From NCBI GenBank assembly GCA_024699325.1, contig JAILPS010000002.1, positions 1-64,000 on the forward strand: a stretch of 64,000 nt of DNA, written 5' to 3'. This document shows positions 1 through 8,938 of the stretch, one piece after another. The translations under genes and the position numbers were made by a program. The stretch comes from Lachnospiraceae bacterium (GTDB lineage: Bacteria > Bacillota > Clostridia > Lachnospirales > Lachnospiraceae). The notes under the pieces are model-generated. The model ran no database searches and was not told where the DNA came from. It worked only from the letters and a program-made list of their open reading frames with translations. Within the stretch, counting starts at the first letter, position 1; each line of letters opens with the position of its first letter.

Positions 1-359
1 TTTTTTACCATTCCCCATATAACACTTGGCAGTCCTACTATCAGAAAGTAAAGCGGCCCCAGGATAAGTGACTGTATAGTGTGGCCATACTCATGAACTA
101 CAAGTCTTTCACGTATCTCATCATCGCTGAAATGATATTTATCCGCGTTATAAAACCTTGCCTGGGGCGGAATAAAAATGAACAGTCCCAAAGATAATCC
201 ATAGGGTCTTTTCCAAAACGTGGCTATAGAGCCTTTGTAGAACATATGCTTTTCGCCATAACTAATCATACACATGATCAGTCCGGTCAGCGTTTGAATG
301 ATTCCCCAAGAGCATTGAAAGATAATATAAGGAAGATACTTAATGTTCATTTGTTCCAT
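1..359 (-). CDS. Putative membrane metalloprotease-like protein, 3' end outside window
   Basis: The reading frame stays open from an ATG at 359 (a second ATG lies at 350) to the window edge, so the carboxyl end is missing. About 119 residues are visible. A hydrophobic helix runs through roughly residues 8-28. A basic stretch follows, then the motif VVHEYGHTIQS, an HExxH-type zinc-binding signature, and then a second strongly hydrophobic segment. HEYGH next to membrane segments is known from small membrane metalloprotease-like proteins of Firmicutes, but I cannot name a family. The ribosome binding site is weak (GAAAGCGGG before the ATG at 359). A TATAAT box lies about 45 bases upstream. Zinc-dependent protease activity is inference. 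Confidence 0.6.
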   Translation of the reverse strand, partial: MEQMNIKYLPYIIFQCSWGIIQTLTGLIMCMISYGEKHMFYKGSIATFWKRPYGLSLGLFIFIPPQARFYNADKYHFSDDEIRERLVVHEYGHTIQSLILGPLYFLIVGLPSVIWGMVK

Positions 360-403
360 CCCGCTTTCATAATTGTTTTACACACTCCGATTTGCCATAA
401 TCT

Positions 404-409
404 ATTATA
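404..409 (-). promoter_or_regulatory. Candidate -10 box for the HEYGH gene
   Basis: A perfect TATAAT on the minus strand lies about 45 bases upstream of the ATG at 359. No convincing -35 box sits at the expected distance. The rest of 360-665 is AT-rich spacer holding only a doubtful 60-codon frame. Confidence 0.35.
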
Positions 410-469
410 CTGGAATTTGAACATCTAAATGGCATTTTAGCACATCTAATTCTCAATTTCCATATTTAA

Positions 470-652
470 TTATGTCTGTCGCTTGTAACTGACAACAAAA
501 AACATACAACAAATAACTTCACCCTCAACATCAAATACCACATCTGAATAAAGCACCCATAGGTATCCCTCTTTTTCTCCAAGATGAGCCGACAACAGTT
601 CAAGTGTGTATTCTGAGAAGACACCATTTTTAATTACAGTAATCACATTCAT
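470..652 (-). CDS. Doubtful small hypothetical protein, 60 aa
   Basis: This 60-codon frame lies between the ppdK terminator and the HEYGH gene. The product has a normal residue mix, including a hydrophobic patch near the carboxyl end (ICCMFFVVSY). I see no good ribosome binding site, and the start lies directly behind the ppdK terminator, so it would need its own promoter. It does not lie opposite any other gene. It may be a real small gene, a decayed remnant or chance. No family recognised. Confidence 0.2.
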   Translation of the reverse strand: MNVITVIKNGVFSEYTLELLSAHLGEKEGYLWVLYSDVVFDVEGEVICCMFFVVSYKRQT

Positions 653-665
653 CTTTTACACCACA

Positions 666-699
666 CAAAAACACCCCACCGGGATCACTCCCGATGGGG
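666..699 (-). terminator. Rho-independent terminator of ppdK
   Basis: Read on the minus strand, CCCCATCGGGA pairs with TCCCGGTGGGG (one G-U pair) around a short GTGA loop, followed by TGTTTTTG. It starts about 30 bases past the ppdK stop codon. Confidence 0.85.
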
Positions 700-729
700 C
701 AAATAAAACTAAACTTCAGTTTGTAAAGA

Positions 730-3369
730 TTACTTCATGTCGGCAATGGCAGCCTGTGCTGCTGCAAGTCTTGCGATCGGCACACGGAATGGAGAACATG
801 ATACATAATCAAGACCAATCTTGTGGCAGAACTCTACTGATGAAGGATCACCACCGTGCTCACCGCAGATACCTACGTGGAGGTTAGGGTTAACTGGCTT
901 ACCAAGCTTGATAGCCATCTCCATTAACTTACCAACGCCTGTTCTGTCGAGCTTAGCAAATGGATCGTTCTCGAAGATCTTGGTGTCATAGTAAGCATTG
1001 AGGAACTTACCAGCATCATCTCTTGAGAAACCGTATGTCATCTGTGTAAGGTCGTTAGTACCGAAGCAGAAGAACTCAGCCTCTGTAGCGATCTCGTCAG
1101 CTGTAAGAGCAGCTCTTGGGATCTCGATCATAGTACCAACTGAGTACTCAAGCTTAACATCTGAAGCAGCAACCTCAGCGTCAGCTGTCTCAACAACAAC
1201 CTTCTTAACGAACTTGAGCTCCTTGATATCGCAAACAAGTGGAATCATGATCTCAGGCTTAACGTTCCAATCTGGATGAGCCTTCTTTACATTGATAGCC
1301 GCACGGATAACAGCCTTAGTCTGCATCTTAGCGATCTCAGGATATGTAACGTCAAGACGGCATCCTCTGTGACCCATCATTGGGTTGAACTCATGGAGTG
1401 AGTTGCAGATAGCCTTAATCTCCTCAACAGACTTATTCTTAGCCTTTGCGAGCTTCTCGATGTCAGCAGCCTCTGTAGGTACGAACTCGTGAAGTGGCGG
1501 GTCAAGGAAACGGATAGTTACAGGATTACCCTCGAGAGCCTCATAGAGCTTCTCGAAATCGCCCTGCTGGAATGGAAGGATTCTCTCAAGAGCTTCCTCT
1601 CTCTCCTCAACTGTATCTGAGCAGATCATCTCACGGAAGATAGCGATTCTCTCAGGATCGAAGAACATGTGCTCTGTACGGCAAAGACCAATACCCTCTG
1701 CGCCGAGCTCACGAGCCTTCTTAGCATCTGCAGGTGTATCTGCATTTGTTCTAACGCTTAACTTGCGGTACTTGTCAGCCCATGCCATAACACGTCCGAA
1801 TGTACCAGCGATCTTAGCGTCTACTGTAGGGATAAGTCCCTGATAAATATTACCTGTTGTACCATCGATAGAGATCTCAGAACCCTCTACAAACTTAACG
1901 CCTGCAAGAGTGAACTGCTTGTTCTCCTCATCCATGATGATGTCACCACAACCTGAAACGCAGCATGTACCCATACCACGAGCAACTACTGCTGCATGAG
2001 ATGTCATACCACCACGAACTGTCAGGATACCCTGAGCAGCCTTCATACCTGTGATATCCTCTGGAGATGTCTCAAGACGAACAAGAACTACCTTCTTGCC
2101 CTTAGCAGCCCATGCCTCTGCGTCGTCAGCTGTAAATACAACCTGACCGCAAGCAGCACCTGGAGATGCGCCAAGACCCTTACCAAGTGGCTTAGAAGCC
2201 TTAAGAGCTGCAGCATCAAACTGAGGGTGAAGAAGTGTATCAAGGTTACGAGGATCAATCATGGCAACAGCCTCAGCCTCTGTCTTGTGTCCCTCATCAA
2301 CGAGGTCGCAAGCGATCTGAAGAGCAGCCTGAGCGGTTCTCTTACCGTTACGGCACTGGAGCATGTAAAGCTTTCTGTTCTCAACTGTGAACTCCATGTC
2401 CTGCATATCATGATAGTGGTTCTCAAGGATCTCGCAAACCTTAGTGAACTCTGCGAATGCCTCTGGGAACTCCTGCTCCATCTGAGCGATTGGCATTGGT
2501 GTACGAACACCGGCAACAACGTCCTCGCCCTGTGCGTTCTTAAGGAACTCACCCATGAGCTTCTTCTCGCCTGTTGCAGGATCACGTGTAAATGCAACAC
2601 CTGTACCAGACTCATCGTTTAAGTTACCGAATACCATAGGCATTACGTTAACTGCTGTACCCCATGAATAAGGGATATCGTTGTCACGACGATAAACATT
2701 TGCACGAGGGTTATCCCATGAACGGAATACAGCCTCAACTGCAAGCTTTAACTGAGTAACTGGATCTGAAGGGAAGTCCTCGCCTAACTGCTTCTTGTAC
2801 TCTGCCTTGAACTGCTCTGCAAGAGTCTTAAGGTCAGCAGCTGTGAGCTCTACGTCATACTTAACGCCCTTCTCAGCCTTCATCTTGTCGATGAGCTGCT
2901 CGAAATACTTCTTACCAACCTCCATAACGACATCAGAGAACATCTGAATGAAACGTCTGTATGAGTCGTAAACGAAACGCTCGAACTTAGGATCTGGGTT
3001 TCCAGCGATCATAGATGCAACAACCTCGTCGTTAAGACCAAGGTTAAGGATTGTATCCATCATACCTGGCATAGATGCACGTGCACCTGAACGAACAGAA
3101 ACAAGAAGAGGATTTGTGAGACTACCGAACTTCTTGCCGTTAATCTCCTCCATCTTTGCAACTCCATCCATTACCTGGCCCATAATCTCATCATTGATCT
3201 TACGGCCATCCTCGTAGTACTGTGTACAAGCCTCTGTTGTGACAGTGAAACCCTGTGGTACAGGAAGTCCGATTGAAGACATCTCTGCAAGGTTAGCACC
3301 CTTACCACCAAGAAGGTTTCTCATGGTCATGTCGCCTTCGCTAAACATATAGACCCACTTCTTTGCCAT
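730..3369 (-). CDS. ppdK: Pyruvate, phosphate dikinase
   Basis: The enzyme interconverts pyruvate + ATP + Pi and PEP + AMP + PPi in the cytosol. In fermentative clostridia it links glycolysis to PPi. The product has 879 residues, normal for the family. An N-terminal ATP-grasp part opens with MAKKWVYMF and a glycine-rich GGKGAN loop. The swivelling phosphohistidine domain carries GGMTSHAAVVARG with catalytic His458. The C-terminal PEP-binding barrel carries GICGEHGGDP with Cys835. Both positions agree within a few residues with the characterised clostridial enzyme. The frame opens ten codons earlier, but I start it here because AGGAGG sits just upstream and the sequence then matches the family N-terminus. 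It is monocistronic, with its own promoter and terminator. Very secure. Confidence 0.98.
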   Translation of the reverse strand: MAKKWVYMFSEGDMTMRNLLGGKGANLAEMSSIGLPVPQGFTVTTEACTQYYEDGRKINDEIMGQVMDGVAKMEEINGKKFGSLTNPLLVSVRSGARASMPGMMDTILNLGLNDEVVASMIAGNPDPKFERFVYDSYRRFIQMFSDVVMEVGKKYFEQLIDKMKAEKGVKYDVELTAADLKTLAEQFKAEYKKQLGEDFPSDPVTQLKLAVEAVFRSWDNPRANVYRRDNDIPYSWGTAVNVMPMVFGNLNDESGTGVAFTRDPATGEKKLMGEFLKNAQGEDVVAGVRTPMPIAQMEQEFPEAFAEFTKVCEILENHYHDMQDMEFTVENRKLYMLQCRNGKRTAQAALQIACDLVDEGHKTEAEAVAMIDPRNLDTLLHPQFDAAALKASKPLGKGLGASPGAACGQVVFTADDAEAWAAKGKKVVLVRLETSPEDITGMKAAQGILTVRGGMTSHAAVVARGMGTCCVSGCGDIIMDEENKQFTLAGVKFVEGSEISIDGTTGNIYQGLIPTVDAKIAGTFGRVMAWADKYRKLSVRTNADTPADAKKARELGAEGIGLCRTEHMFFDPERIAIFREMICSDTVEEREEALERILPFQQGDFEKLYEALEGNPVTIRFLDPPLHEFVPTEAADIEKLAKAKNKSVEEIKAICNSLHEFNPMMGHRGCRLDVTYPEIAKMQTKAVIRAAINVKKAHPDWNVKPEIMIPLVCDIKELKFVKKVVVETADAEVAASDVKLEYSVGTMIEIPRAALTADEIATEAEFFCFGTNDLTQMTYGFSRDDAGKFLNAYYDTKIFENDPFAKLDRTGVGKLMEMAIKLGKPVNPNLHVGICGEHGGDPSSVEFCHKIGLDYVSCSPFRVPIARLAAAQAAIADMK

Positions 3370-3431
3370 TGTTTGTTTCCTCCTAGAATAATTGTACAAT
3401 CTGTATTTTTACAGACTGTCAGATGGTAAAG

Positions 3432-3460
3432 ATTATACCAACTTAATTGCATTTCGTAAA
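3432..3460 (-). promoter_or_regulatory. ppdK promoter
   Basis: On the minus strand, TTTACG (3455-3460) and a perfect TATAAT (3432-3437) are separated by 17 bases. The leader of about 60 bases holds a small hairpin (3398-3417, arms of eight bases) before the AGGAGG site. No terminator for comEC is visible between 3498 and this promoter. Confidence 0.75.
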
Positions 3461-3497
3461 GAGGGAAAGTGAAATTTTTAACAATATTTGGACATTG

Positions 3498-5852
3498 TCA
3501 ACGCTTAATCGCAAATGAGCCATCCGACAGTGTTATGTGTATCTTCGCGCCGCAGCGCCAAAGAACCTCCAAAACCCTGTCTGCAGGATGCCCGTAGTTG
3601 TTGATTCCGCAGCTTATGATAGCCTGTACAGGGCTTACCGCCTCTACAAATGCTTCGTTGCTGCTGTACTTGCTTCCATGGTGGGAAACCTTTAACACGT
3701 CGCTTTTCAGGGCGTCTGCGTATCTTCCGAGAAGTCTCATCTCGCCCTCCTGCGTTATGTCCCCCGTAAGAAGAATTCTCCTGTCACATATGTCAAGCAT
3801 TAACACCAGACTTAAGTCGTTGATGTTCTCGCACACCTCGTCCTCCCTGGGATACAGGCATGTAAATACTGCGTTTGAGGCCACTAAGCTATCCCCCTCC
3901 GCCATAGTTAGTATCTCGGCATCAGCAGCCTGCGCCATGATAAAAACCTCTGTCAGCTCCTCCATGGGAAGCGCATGCGTGGCGATGATTTTGTCGATAT
4001 CTATATCTCCGCCCTCTATTAACTGTCTCGTGCCGCTGTAGTGGTCTATGTCGGGGTGTGATATTATCCACGCGTCTATGTGCGTCGTCCTGTAAAACAT
4101 GAGCATGCTATCGATCACGGTGGAAACATTTTCTCTGCTCGTGCTTCCCCCGTCGATTAAAACGTTCATGCCTCCGCTCATGACATATATGCACTCCCCC
4201 TGCCCCACGTCGAGAAATATGACCTGGTCATCCTTCTGCCTAAACCTTGTAAGCGTGGCAAGCATACCTAGTAAGAATGCCACGTAAGTCAGGCATATCC
4301 CGAAAGTCCGCTTTTTGCTGCCCTTAGGCCTGTTAAGCTCAATTTTCGTCCCAATGTGATAAATTATGGGTACAAGCCCCACTAGAACCCCATAATACAG
4401 CATAATTTGCCATGGTTTTGGGCGTCCTGTCACCACTTTGTTCCAATCCACCCTTCCCGCCAGCTCACACAGATATGTGTTTAAATGCAGTATGAAGCTC
4501 GCTGGCATGACGGCGCCCTTAGCGATTAACAGGCCAATGGGCGTTCCTCCCACAGCTAAATATATTGCTATCGCGATAAGAACCGAGGCCATGAGAATGC
4601 TCATGAGGGGGATTACTATAAGATTTAACAGAAGCGACAGCACGGCTATGTAGTAATAAAACCACGCAAGTATCGGAAATGTCACCAGAGATATGGACAC
4701 GGTTCCAACTAAAGCGTTCCTTATGCGCTCTCCTATGCGTTCACCAGCAGTTAACTTATTCTTAACCGGAAACAGCCTGTTAATGGCCGGCATCACCACT
4801 CCTATGGCGACAATCGCTCCAAAGCTTAGCAGGCATCCGGCCTGAGTGGCCTGATAGGGGTTTATTATGACTATCACAATCCAGCTAAGAGCCATGGCGC
4901 TTATGATGTCGTAGGTTCTTCCAAAAACCAGCGCAGTGACAGATATTATAAACATTATGGAGGCCCTTATGACGCTCACCCCTGCCCCTGTGAGAATGGC
5001 ATAGACTATCATGACTCCTGAGCTCAACGCGGCGCTTACGGCGTAGTTTACACCGCATTTCCTTAAGATTCCAAACAGCAACATCCCTATGAAGGACACG
5101 TGAAGCCCCGAGATTGCCAGAATATGTGATATTCCGCCCTCCTTATAGAGTTCCTTAAGCTCGCTTTGAAGCCCTGACTTATCCCCCAGAACTATGGCAG
5201 AAAACACCCCTGCGTCCTCGTATGGGCTGACGCGATATATGGCGTTCTTAAGGGTTTCACGTAGCACATATATATTCTGTAAGAGGCCGTGTTTTTCTTC
5301 CAGCACGGTTATGCCTGCGTCAAATATTCTGCTGTAGTAACCCTTCGCCCTGTAATACATCTCCTCGTCAAATTCAAACTCAAGCCCGGCGCTCTTAAAA
5401 CATTCCAACTCTCCTGAAGCGCTAATCCTTCCGCCAACGCAGACTCTTCTCCCCTCGTCGTCAGTTAAACTGTAGGAGCATATAAGTGCGCCGCCGATAT
5501 TCTCATCACCTGCCCTGGCTCTGTCCATATAGATATAGTACACGCCGTTTTTAAAGCCTATGTCTGTGACCTTCCCACTGACATTTGACACGCCCTCTGA
5601 GACAGCAAAAGCTGCCCTCATCCTCTGGGCGTCTATCGCCCCCAACCTCCCCGCAAACACTATGTAAAACAGGCACAAAAAAACCGGCAGAAGCATTCGC
5701 ATGAATGCTCTGTCGGTTAATGATTTCACTGCCAGTGAACATGTGGTTATGAGGAGGATGGCTGCCACGCTCCATATAGGAAGGTGGGCTGCTGACGCTA
5801 TGTAGGCGCCGAGCGCTGCGATTAGCAGCATTGCCATCGGTCTTCTCTTCAT
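3498..5852 (-). CDS. comEC: ComEC/Rec2-type DNA uptake channel
   Basis: The family forms the inner-membrane channel that carries single-stranded DNA into the cytoplasm during natural transformation. The product has 784 residues, the usual size. It starts with a membrane segment and a soluble OB-like region (about 70-190). The multi-helix Competence domain follows (about 210-500, with the typical HILAISGLHVSFIG motif). A C-terminal metallo-beta-lactamase domain ends the protein, with FLDVGQGE, LIDGG, SHPDIDH and VSHHGSKYSS in the expected order. It is last in a five-gene operon, two bases after the GerMN gene, with GAGGAG in front of its ATG. No truncation. Whether the organism is transformable cannot be told from here, since comG pilus genes are not in the window. 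Confidence 0.95.
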   Translation of the reverse strand: MKRRPMAMLLIAALGAYIASAAHLPIWSVAAILLITTCSLAVKSLTDRAFMRMLLPVFLCLFYIVFAGRLGAIDAQRMRAAFAVSEGVSNVSGKVTDIGFKNGVYYIYMDRARAGDENIGGALICSYSLTDDEGRRVCVGGRISASGELECFKSAGLEFEFDEEMYYRAKGYYSRIFDAGITVLEEKHGLLQNIYVLRETLKNAIYRVSPYEDAGVFSAIVLGDKSGLQSELKELYKEGGISHILAISGLHVSFIGMLLFGILRKCGVNYAVSAALSSGVMIVYAILTGAGVSVIRASIMFIISVTALVFGRTYDIISAMALSWIVIVIINPYQATQAGCLLSFGAIVAIGVVMPAINRLFPVKNKLTAGERIGERIRNALVGTVSISLVTFPILAWFYYYIAVLSLLLNLIVIPLMSILMASVLIAIAIYLAVGGTPIGLLIAKGAVMPASFILHLNTYLCELAGRVDWNKVVTGRPKPWQIMLYYGVLVGLVPIIYHIGTKIELNRPKGSKKRTFGICLTYVAFLLGMLATLTRFRQKDDQVIFLDVGQGECIYVMSGGMNVLIDGGSTSRENVSTVIDSMLMFYRTTHIDAWIISHPDIDHYSGTRQLIEGGDIDIDKIIATHALPMEELTEVFIMAQAADAEILTMAEGDSLVASNAVFTCLYPREDEVCENINDLSLVLMLDICDRRILLTGDITQEGEMRLLGRYADALKSDVLKVSHHGSKYSSNEAFVEAVSPVQAIISCGINNYGHPADRVLEVLWRCGAKIHITLSDGSFAIKR

Positions 5853-5854
5853 GA

Positions 5855-6790
5855 TTACTCCTCGTTGATATTCAAAATATAGTCCAGATTAGCGCTAAAC
5901 GGCGATGCAAGAGAGATGCTCTTCCTGAACACAACGTCCGTCGCTCCGTCCACAACAAACTGGACACGGTTTATATAGCTGATCTCCGTCAGCGTGTTTA
6001 CAAATGCATAAATTGGAATGTAGGCCTCCAGATCCAGAGTGTTCTGCAAAAATGAGCTGTCCAGATATATGTAGCAAACATTGTCTGTGACATACACGGA
6101 ATTGACCTTAAGTTCCTCCGCTACCACAGGTCTCAGGCCTTCATTTGCAGGACCTGCGATAATCTCTGACACTATGGCGTTCTCAAGGGTATCCCCCGCC
6201 TCGTAGACCACGCTTCTGTTCTCAGGCACAAGATATTTGCCCGTGGAGTCCGCAAAGTAGAGCACCACGTCCGCTCTCTTGTAATCCTGATCCACGCTTA
6301 GCTCGAAGCGCTGCGGCGTCATAACTCCCACGCTTCTGCCTGAGCTGGTGAGAAGGGCCTGGTCAGCCACATAGAACATTATCCCCTCCACGCCCTCTAT
6401 CTGGCACAGCGTATACACGATGGCCGCGCGGCACAACAGCTCGTCCGTGTCAGAGAGGTTTGTGTAGTCCGCTGTAAACCTCATGAGAAGTATTCCGGCG
6501 TCGTCTAACCGATACTCCATAAGCGTCACATCGTCCGGAATAGCCGCCTTGATGCCGTCCTCTCCCACTGCCTTCATCTCTGAGAAGAGCTCCTCTATGA
6601 GAGCTAAGGAGTCCGTGTTATCAGCTATGTAGACTCTGCTTGTGAGCCTGTAATCGCTTGAATTAACTCTGTATATCAGGTACTGTCTCTCGCCGAGCGT
6701 GGTCTCCTTCGGATCCTCCTCGTTCTTCCCGGCGCAGCCCGCCAAACACATCATTACTGCCAGCAGGCATATAAATAATCGTCTCTTCAT
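5855..6790 (-). CDS. Lipoprotein with two GerMN domains
   Basis: The signal peptide ends in a lipobox (MCLAGCAGK), so the 311-residue product should be a lipoprotein on the outer face of the membrane. Two GerMN-type alpha/beta modules can be traced. The first runs about 65-165 (ALIEELFSEM and the drop of similar strands). The second runs about 195-300 (ENAIVSEIIAGP, then INRVQFVVDG). GerMN domains occur in the Bacillus spore germination protein GerM and in other envelope lipoproteins, including proteins next to two-component systems. Here it directly follows a histidine kinase gene (5 bases) and precedes comEC. A role as an accessory to the kinase or in the envelope is inference. It is not proof of sporulation. 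Confidence 0.85.
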   Translation of the reverse strand: MKRRLFICLLAVMMCLAGCAGKNEEDPKETTLGERQYLIYRVNSSDYRLTSRVYIADNTDSLALIEELFSEMKAVGEDGIKAAIPDDVTLMEYRLDDAGILLMRFTADYTNLSDTDELLCRAAIVYTLCQIEGVEGIMFYVADQALLTSSGRSVGVMTPQRFELSVDQDYKRADVVLYFADSTGKYLVPENRSVVYEAGDTLENAIVSEIIAGPANEGLRPVVAEELKVNSVYVTDNVCYIYLDSSFLQNTLDLEAYIPIYAFVNTLTEISYINRVQFVVDGATDVVFRKSISLASPFSANLDYILNINEE

Positions 6791-6795
6791 ACTGC

Positions 6796-8217
6796 CTACC
6801 CCTTATAATTGAGCGGTATTCTCACAGAAAATGTGGTTCCCTCGCCGGGCTTGGAATAAACCCTGATGGCGCCGGAATGCATCTGTATAACGCTCTTTGT
6901 GATGGCAAGTCCCAGTCCCGTACCTCCGGTCTCCCTGGACCTTGCTTTGTCAACTCTGTAGAATCTGTCAAATATTCTGTCCTGCTCATCCTCAGGAATG
7001 CCAACTCCCGAATCCTGCACCTTGATATACATGAATCTGTGGTCAGCATTTAATGATACGTGGACAAAACCGTTGTCAATATTGTATTTGATGGCGTTCT
7101 CGATTAGGTTTGAGATGGCGAGGCTTAGCTTCGTCTCGTCGGCGTCGCAGATTACATCTCTGAAGCTCTCAAACACGAGCTCGATTTTCCTCTGGTCGGC
7201 GATTGGAAGAAGTCTGTGCATGACATCCTCGATAAGCGCATTGACATTGACCTTCGCGATATTTAGCGCGGAGGCTGCCTTATCCATCTTGACCAGATCC
7301 AGAAGGTCTGTGATAATCTTGGCCTCGCGGTCTACTTCGTTGGAGATATCCTGCATGAATTCCTTGTAAAGCTCAACAGGCGCATCCCCCATGCTCATGA
7401 GCGAATCCGCCAGAACTCTGATAGAAGTTATAGGAGTCTTGAGCTCGTGGGACACATTGGAAACGAACTCCTGGCGGGATTCGTCCACAGTCTTAAGCCT
7501 CGTAAGCGCACTGTTAAATGATTCTATAATCTCGTCAGTTTCCTTATAACCAGGTCCCTCGATTATGTCCGCATTGCCAGCAGAAACCTTGTCGGCCGAT
7601 TCTCTTAGAAGCCTGATAGGTCTGCCCATCCAGAGCGCCGCCACAACTGCGAGAAGAACGACCACGAGAAGTGCCATAATGTCAACTATCACAACCTTCT
7701 CCTTGAGGTCTGCCATCTCGTCCTCGAGTATGGCCACGGAGCCGTGGACAATGATGAGTCCCAGAGGCGATGATGAGCCTGAGCTTACAGGAACCACCAT
7801 CTCGTAGGTTGAATAGGTGGTGTTGTAGTTTGTGTAGACCTTCGTGTTAAAAGCCTCCAAAACCTTGCTGTCCAGAATAAACATTCCTGTGTCCAGCCCC
7901 AGGGAATCGTACATAACCATAAATGATGCGTCAACAACCATAATTCGACCGTCGAAGTCTGACGCCATCTGTCTTAGCTGAACCTGCAGCGTATCGCTTA
8001 TCGTCGCAGAAAAAAAACAGCCCGCATTTGCCAGTTGATTACCCATGATGACAGCCTGATTCTGCATGGTTGTCTCCTTCACGTTAACTATGGCTTTGCT
8101 GCTGCTTCGATACAACAGCTGACCAGTCACTGCAACTGAGAAGAAACTGATCAGCAATATACTTACAAAAATAAGGAAGCGCAGACTTACACTTCTTCGT
8201 TTCTTAATGTTTTCCAC
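6796..8217 (-). CDS. Membrane sensor histidine kinase
   Basis: A 473-residue class I histidine kinase. Membrane helix 1 lies at about 13-35, an extracellular sensor region of about 130 residues follows, and helix 2 lies at about 175-197. A HAMP linker comes next, then HisKA with the phosphorylated His in SHELKTPITSIR, then HATPase_c with the N box NLIENAIKYN and the G boxes GVGIPE and GTGLGLAI. The layout resembles PhoR/WalK kinases, but there is no PAS domain between HAMP and HisKA. The start codon is GTG with GGGAGGGAG upstream. The partner regulator gene lies 26 bases before it. The signal is unknown. Confidence 0.93.
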   Translation of the reverse strand: MENIKKRRSVSLRFLIFVSILLISFFSVAVTGQLLYRSSSKAIVNVKETTMQNQAVIMGNQLANAGCFFSATISDTLQVQLRQMASDFDGRIMVVDASFMVMYDSLGLDTGMFILDSKVLEAFNTKVYTNYNTTYSTYEMVVPVSSGSSSPLGLIIVHGSVAILEDEMADLKEKVVIVDIMALLVVVLLAVVAALWMGRPIRLLRESADKVSAGNADIIEGPGYKETDEIIESFNSALTRLKTVDESRQEFVSNVSHELKTPITSIRVLADSLMSMGDAPVELYKEFMQDISNEVDREAKIITDLLDLVKMDKAASALNIAKVNVNALIEDVMHRLLPIADQRKIELVFESFRDVICDADETKLSLAISNLIENAIKYNIDNGFVHVSLNADHRFMYIKVQDSGVGIPEDEQDRIFDRFYRVDKARSRETGGTGLGLAITKSVIQMHSGAIRVYSKPGEGTTFSVRIPLNYKG

Positions 8218-8243
8218 GTCTGCACTCCCTCCCTTAAAAATTC

Positions 8244-8930
8244 TTATTTAGCAAAATAATATCCCACGCCCCACTTGGTGTGTACATAGATCGGCTCGCC
8301 CGGGTTTGGCTCAATCTTCTCTCTGAGTCTTCTGATGTGAACGTCGACGGTTCTGACATCTCCCGGATACTCGTAGCCCCAGACAATCTGGAGAAGAGAT
8401 TCTCTGCTGTAAACCTTATTAGGGTTGTTTACGAGGAGCTCTAACAGATCAAACTCCTTCGCTGTAGGATTAACCTCCTGGCCCTTGATGAAGACTCTTC
8501 TTCCGTCAAGGTCAAGTGTCATATCTCCCACAACAATCTCGTGCTTGGCCTTATCCTCCACGTTGGTGTTCTTCGTTCTTCGAAGGATTGCTTTAATTCT
8601 GGCCTTCACCTCTAAGATGTTGAATGGCTTGGTTATATAGTCATCGGCGCCGTACTCAAGTCCTAAGATCTTGTCCATGTCCTCGCCCTTGGCCGTGAGC
8701 ATTATGATGGGAACACTTGAAAACTCCCTGATGTGCTGTAGCACGCCGAAGCCGTCCAGTTTGGGAAGCATAACGTCAAGCAGTATGACATCATAGTCAG
8801 CCTGTTTTGCAAGCGCCACAGCCTCCTCGCCGTCGTAAGCACAGTCAACCTCCATCTGCTCCTGCTCAAGAGCAAATTTAAGTCCCTTAACTATAAGTTT
8901 CTCATCATCGACTACCAATATTCTGGCCAT
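8244..8930 (-). CDS. OmpR/PhoB-family response regulator
   Basis: A full-length 228-residue regulator. The receiver domain (1-120) has the acidic pair VVDDE, phosphoacceptor Asp52 in LLDVMLPKLDGF, Thr in MLTAKGED and Lys in ITKPFN. A winged-helix DNA-binding domain follows (about 130-227) with the recognition helix in VDVHIRRLREKIE and the end WGVGYYFAK. It is of the WalR/PhoP branch in general appearance, but I do not assign it a name. It is the cognate regulator of the kinase gene just downstream. Regulators of this family bind tandem direct repeats about one helix turn apart. One such repeat lies upstream of htrA in this window (47599-47620). Confidence 0.95.
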   Translation of the reverse strand: MARILVVDDEKLIVKGLKFALEQEQMEVDCAYDGEEAVALAKQADYDVILLDVMLPKLDGFGVLQHIREFSSVPIIMLTAKGEDMDKILGLEYGADDYITKPFNILEVKARIKAILRRTKNTNVEDKAKHEIVVGDMTLDLDGRRVFIKGQEVNPTAKEFDLLELLVNNPNKVYSRESLLQIVWGYEYPGDVRTVDVHIRRLREKIEPNPGEPIYVHTKWGVGYYFAK

Positions 8931-8938
8931 ATCTCCTC

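Noticed and set aside
1996-2622. 208-codon plus-strand frame opposite ppdK
   Set aside because: It lies entirely antisense to a highly conserved gene, has no ribosome binding site and reads as Cys/Leu-rich shadow sequence.
3466-3483. Possible Rex site upstream of ppdK (TTGTTAA half on the minus strand)
   Set aside because: Only one half is good. The other half, TTCACTT, matches four of seven positions, and the site lies upstream of the -35 box.
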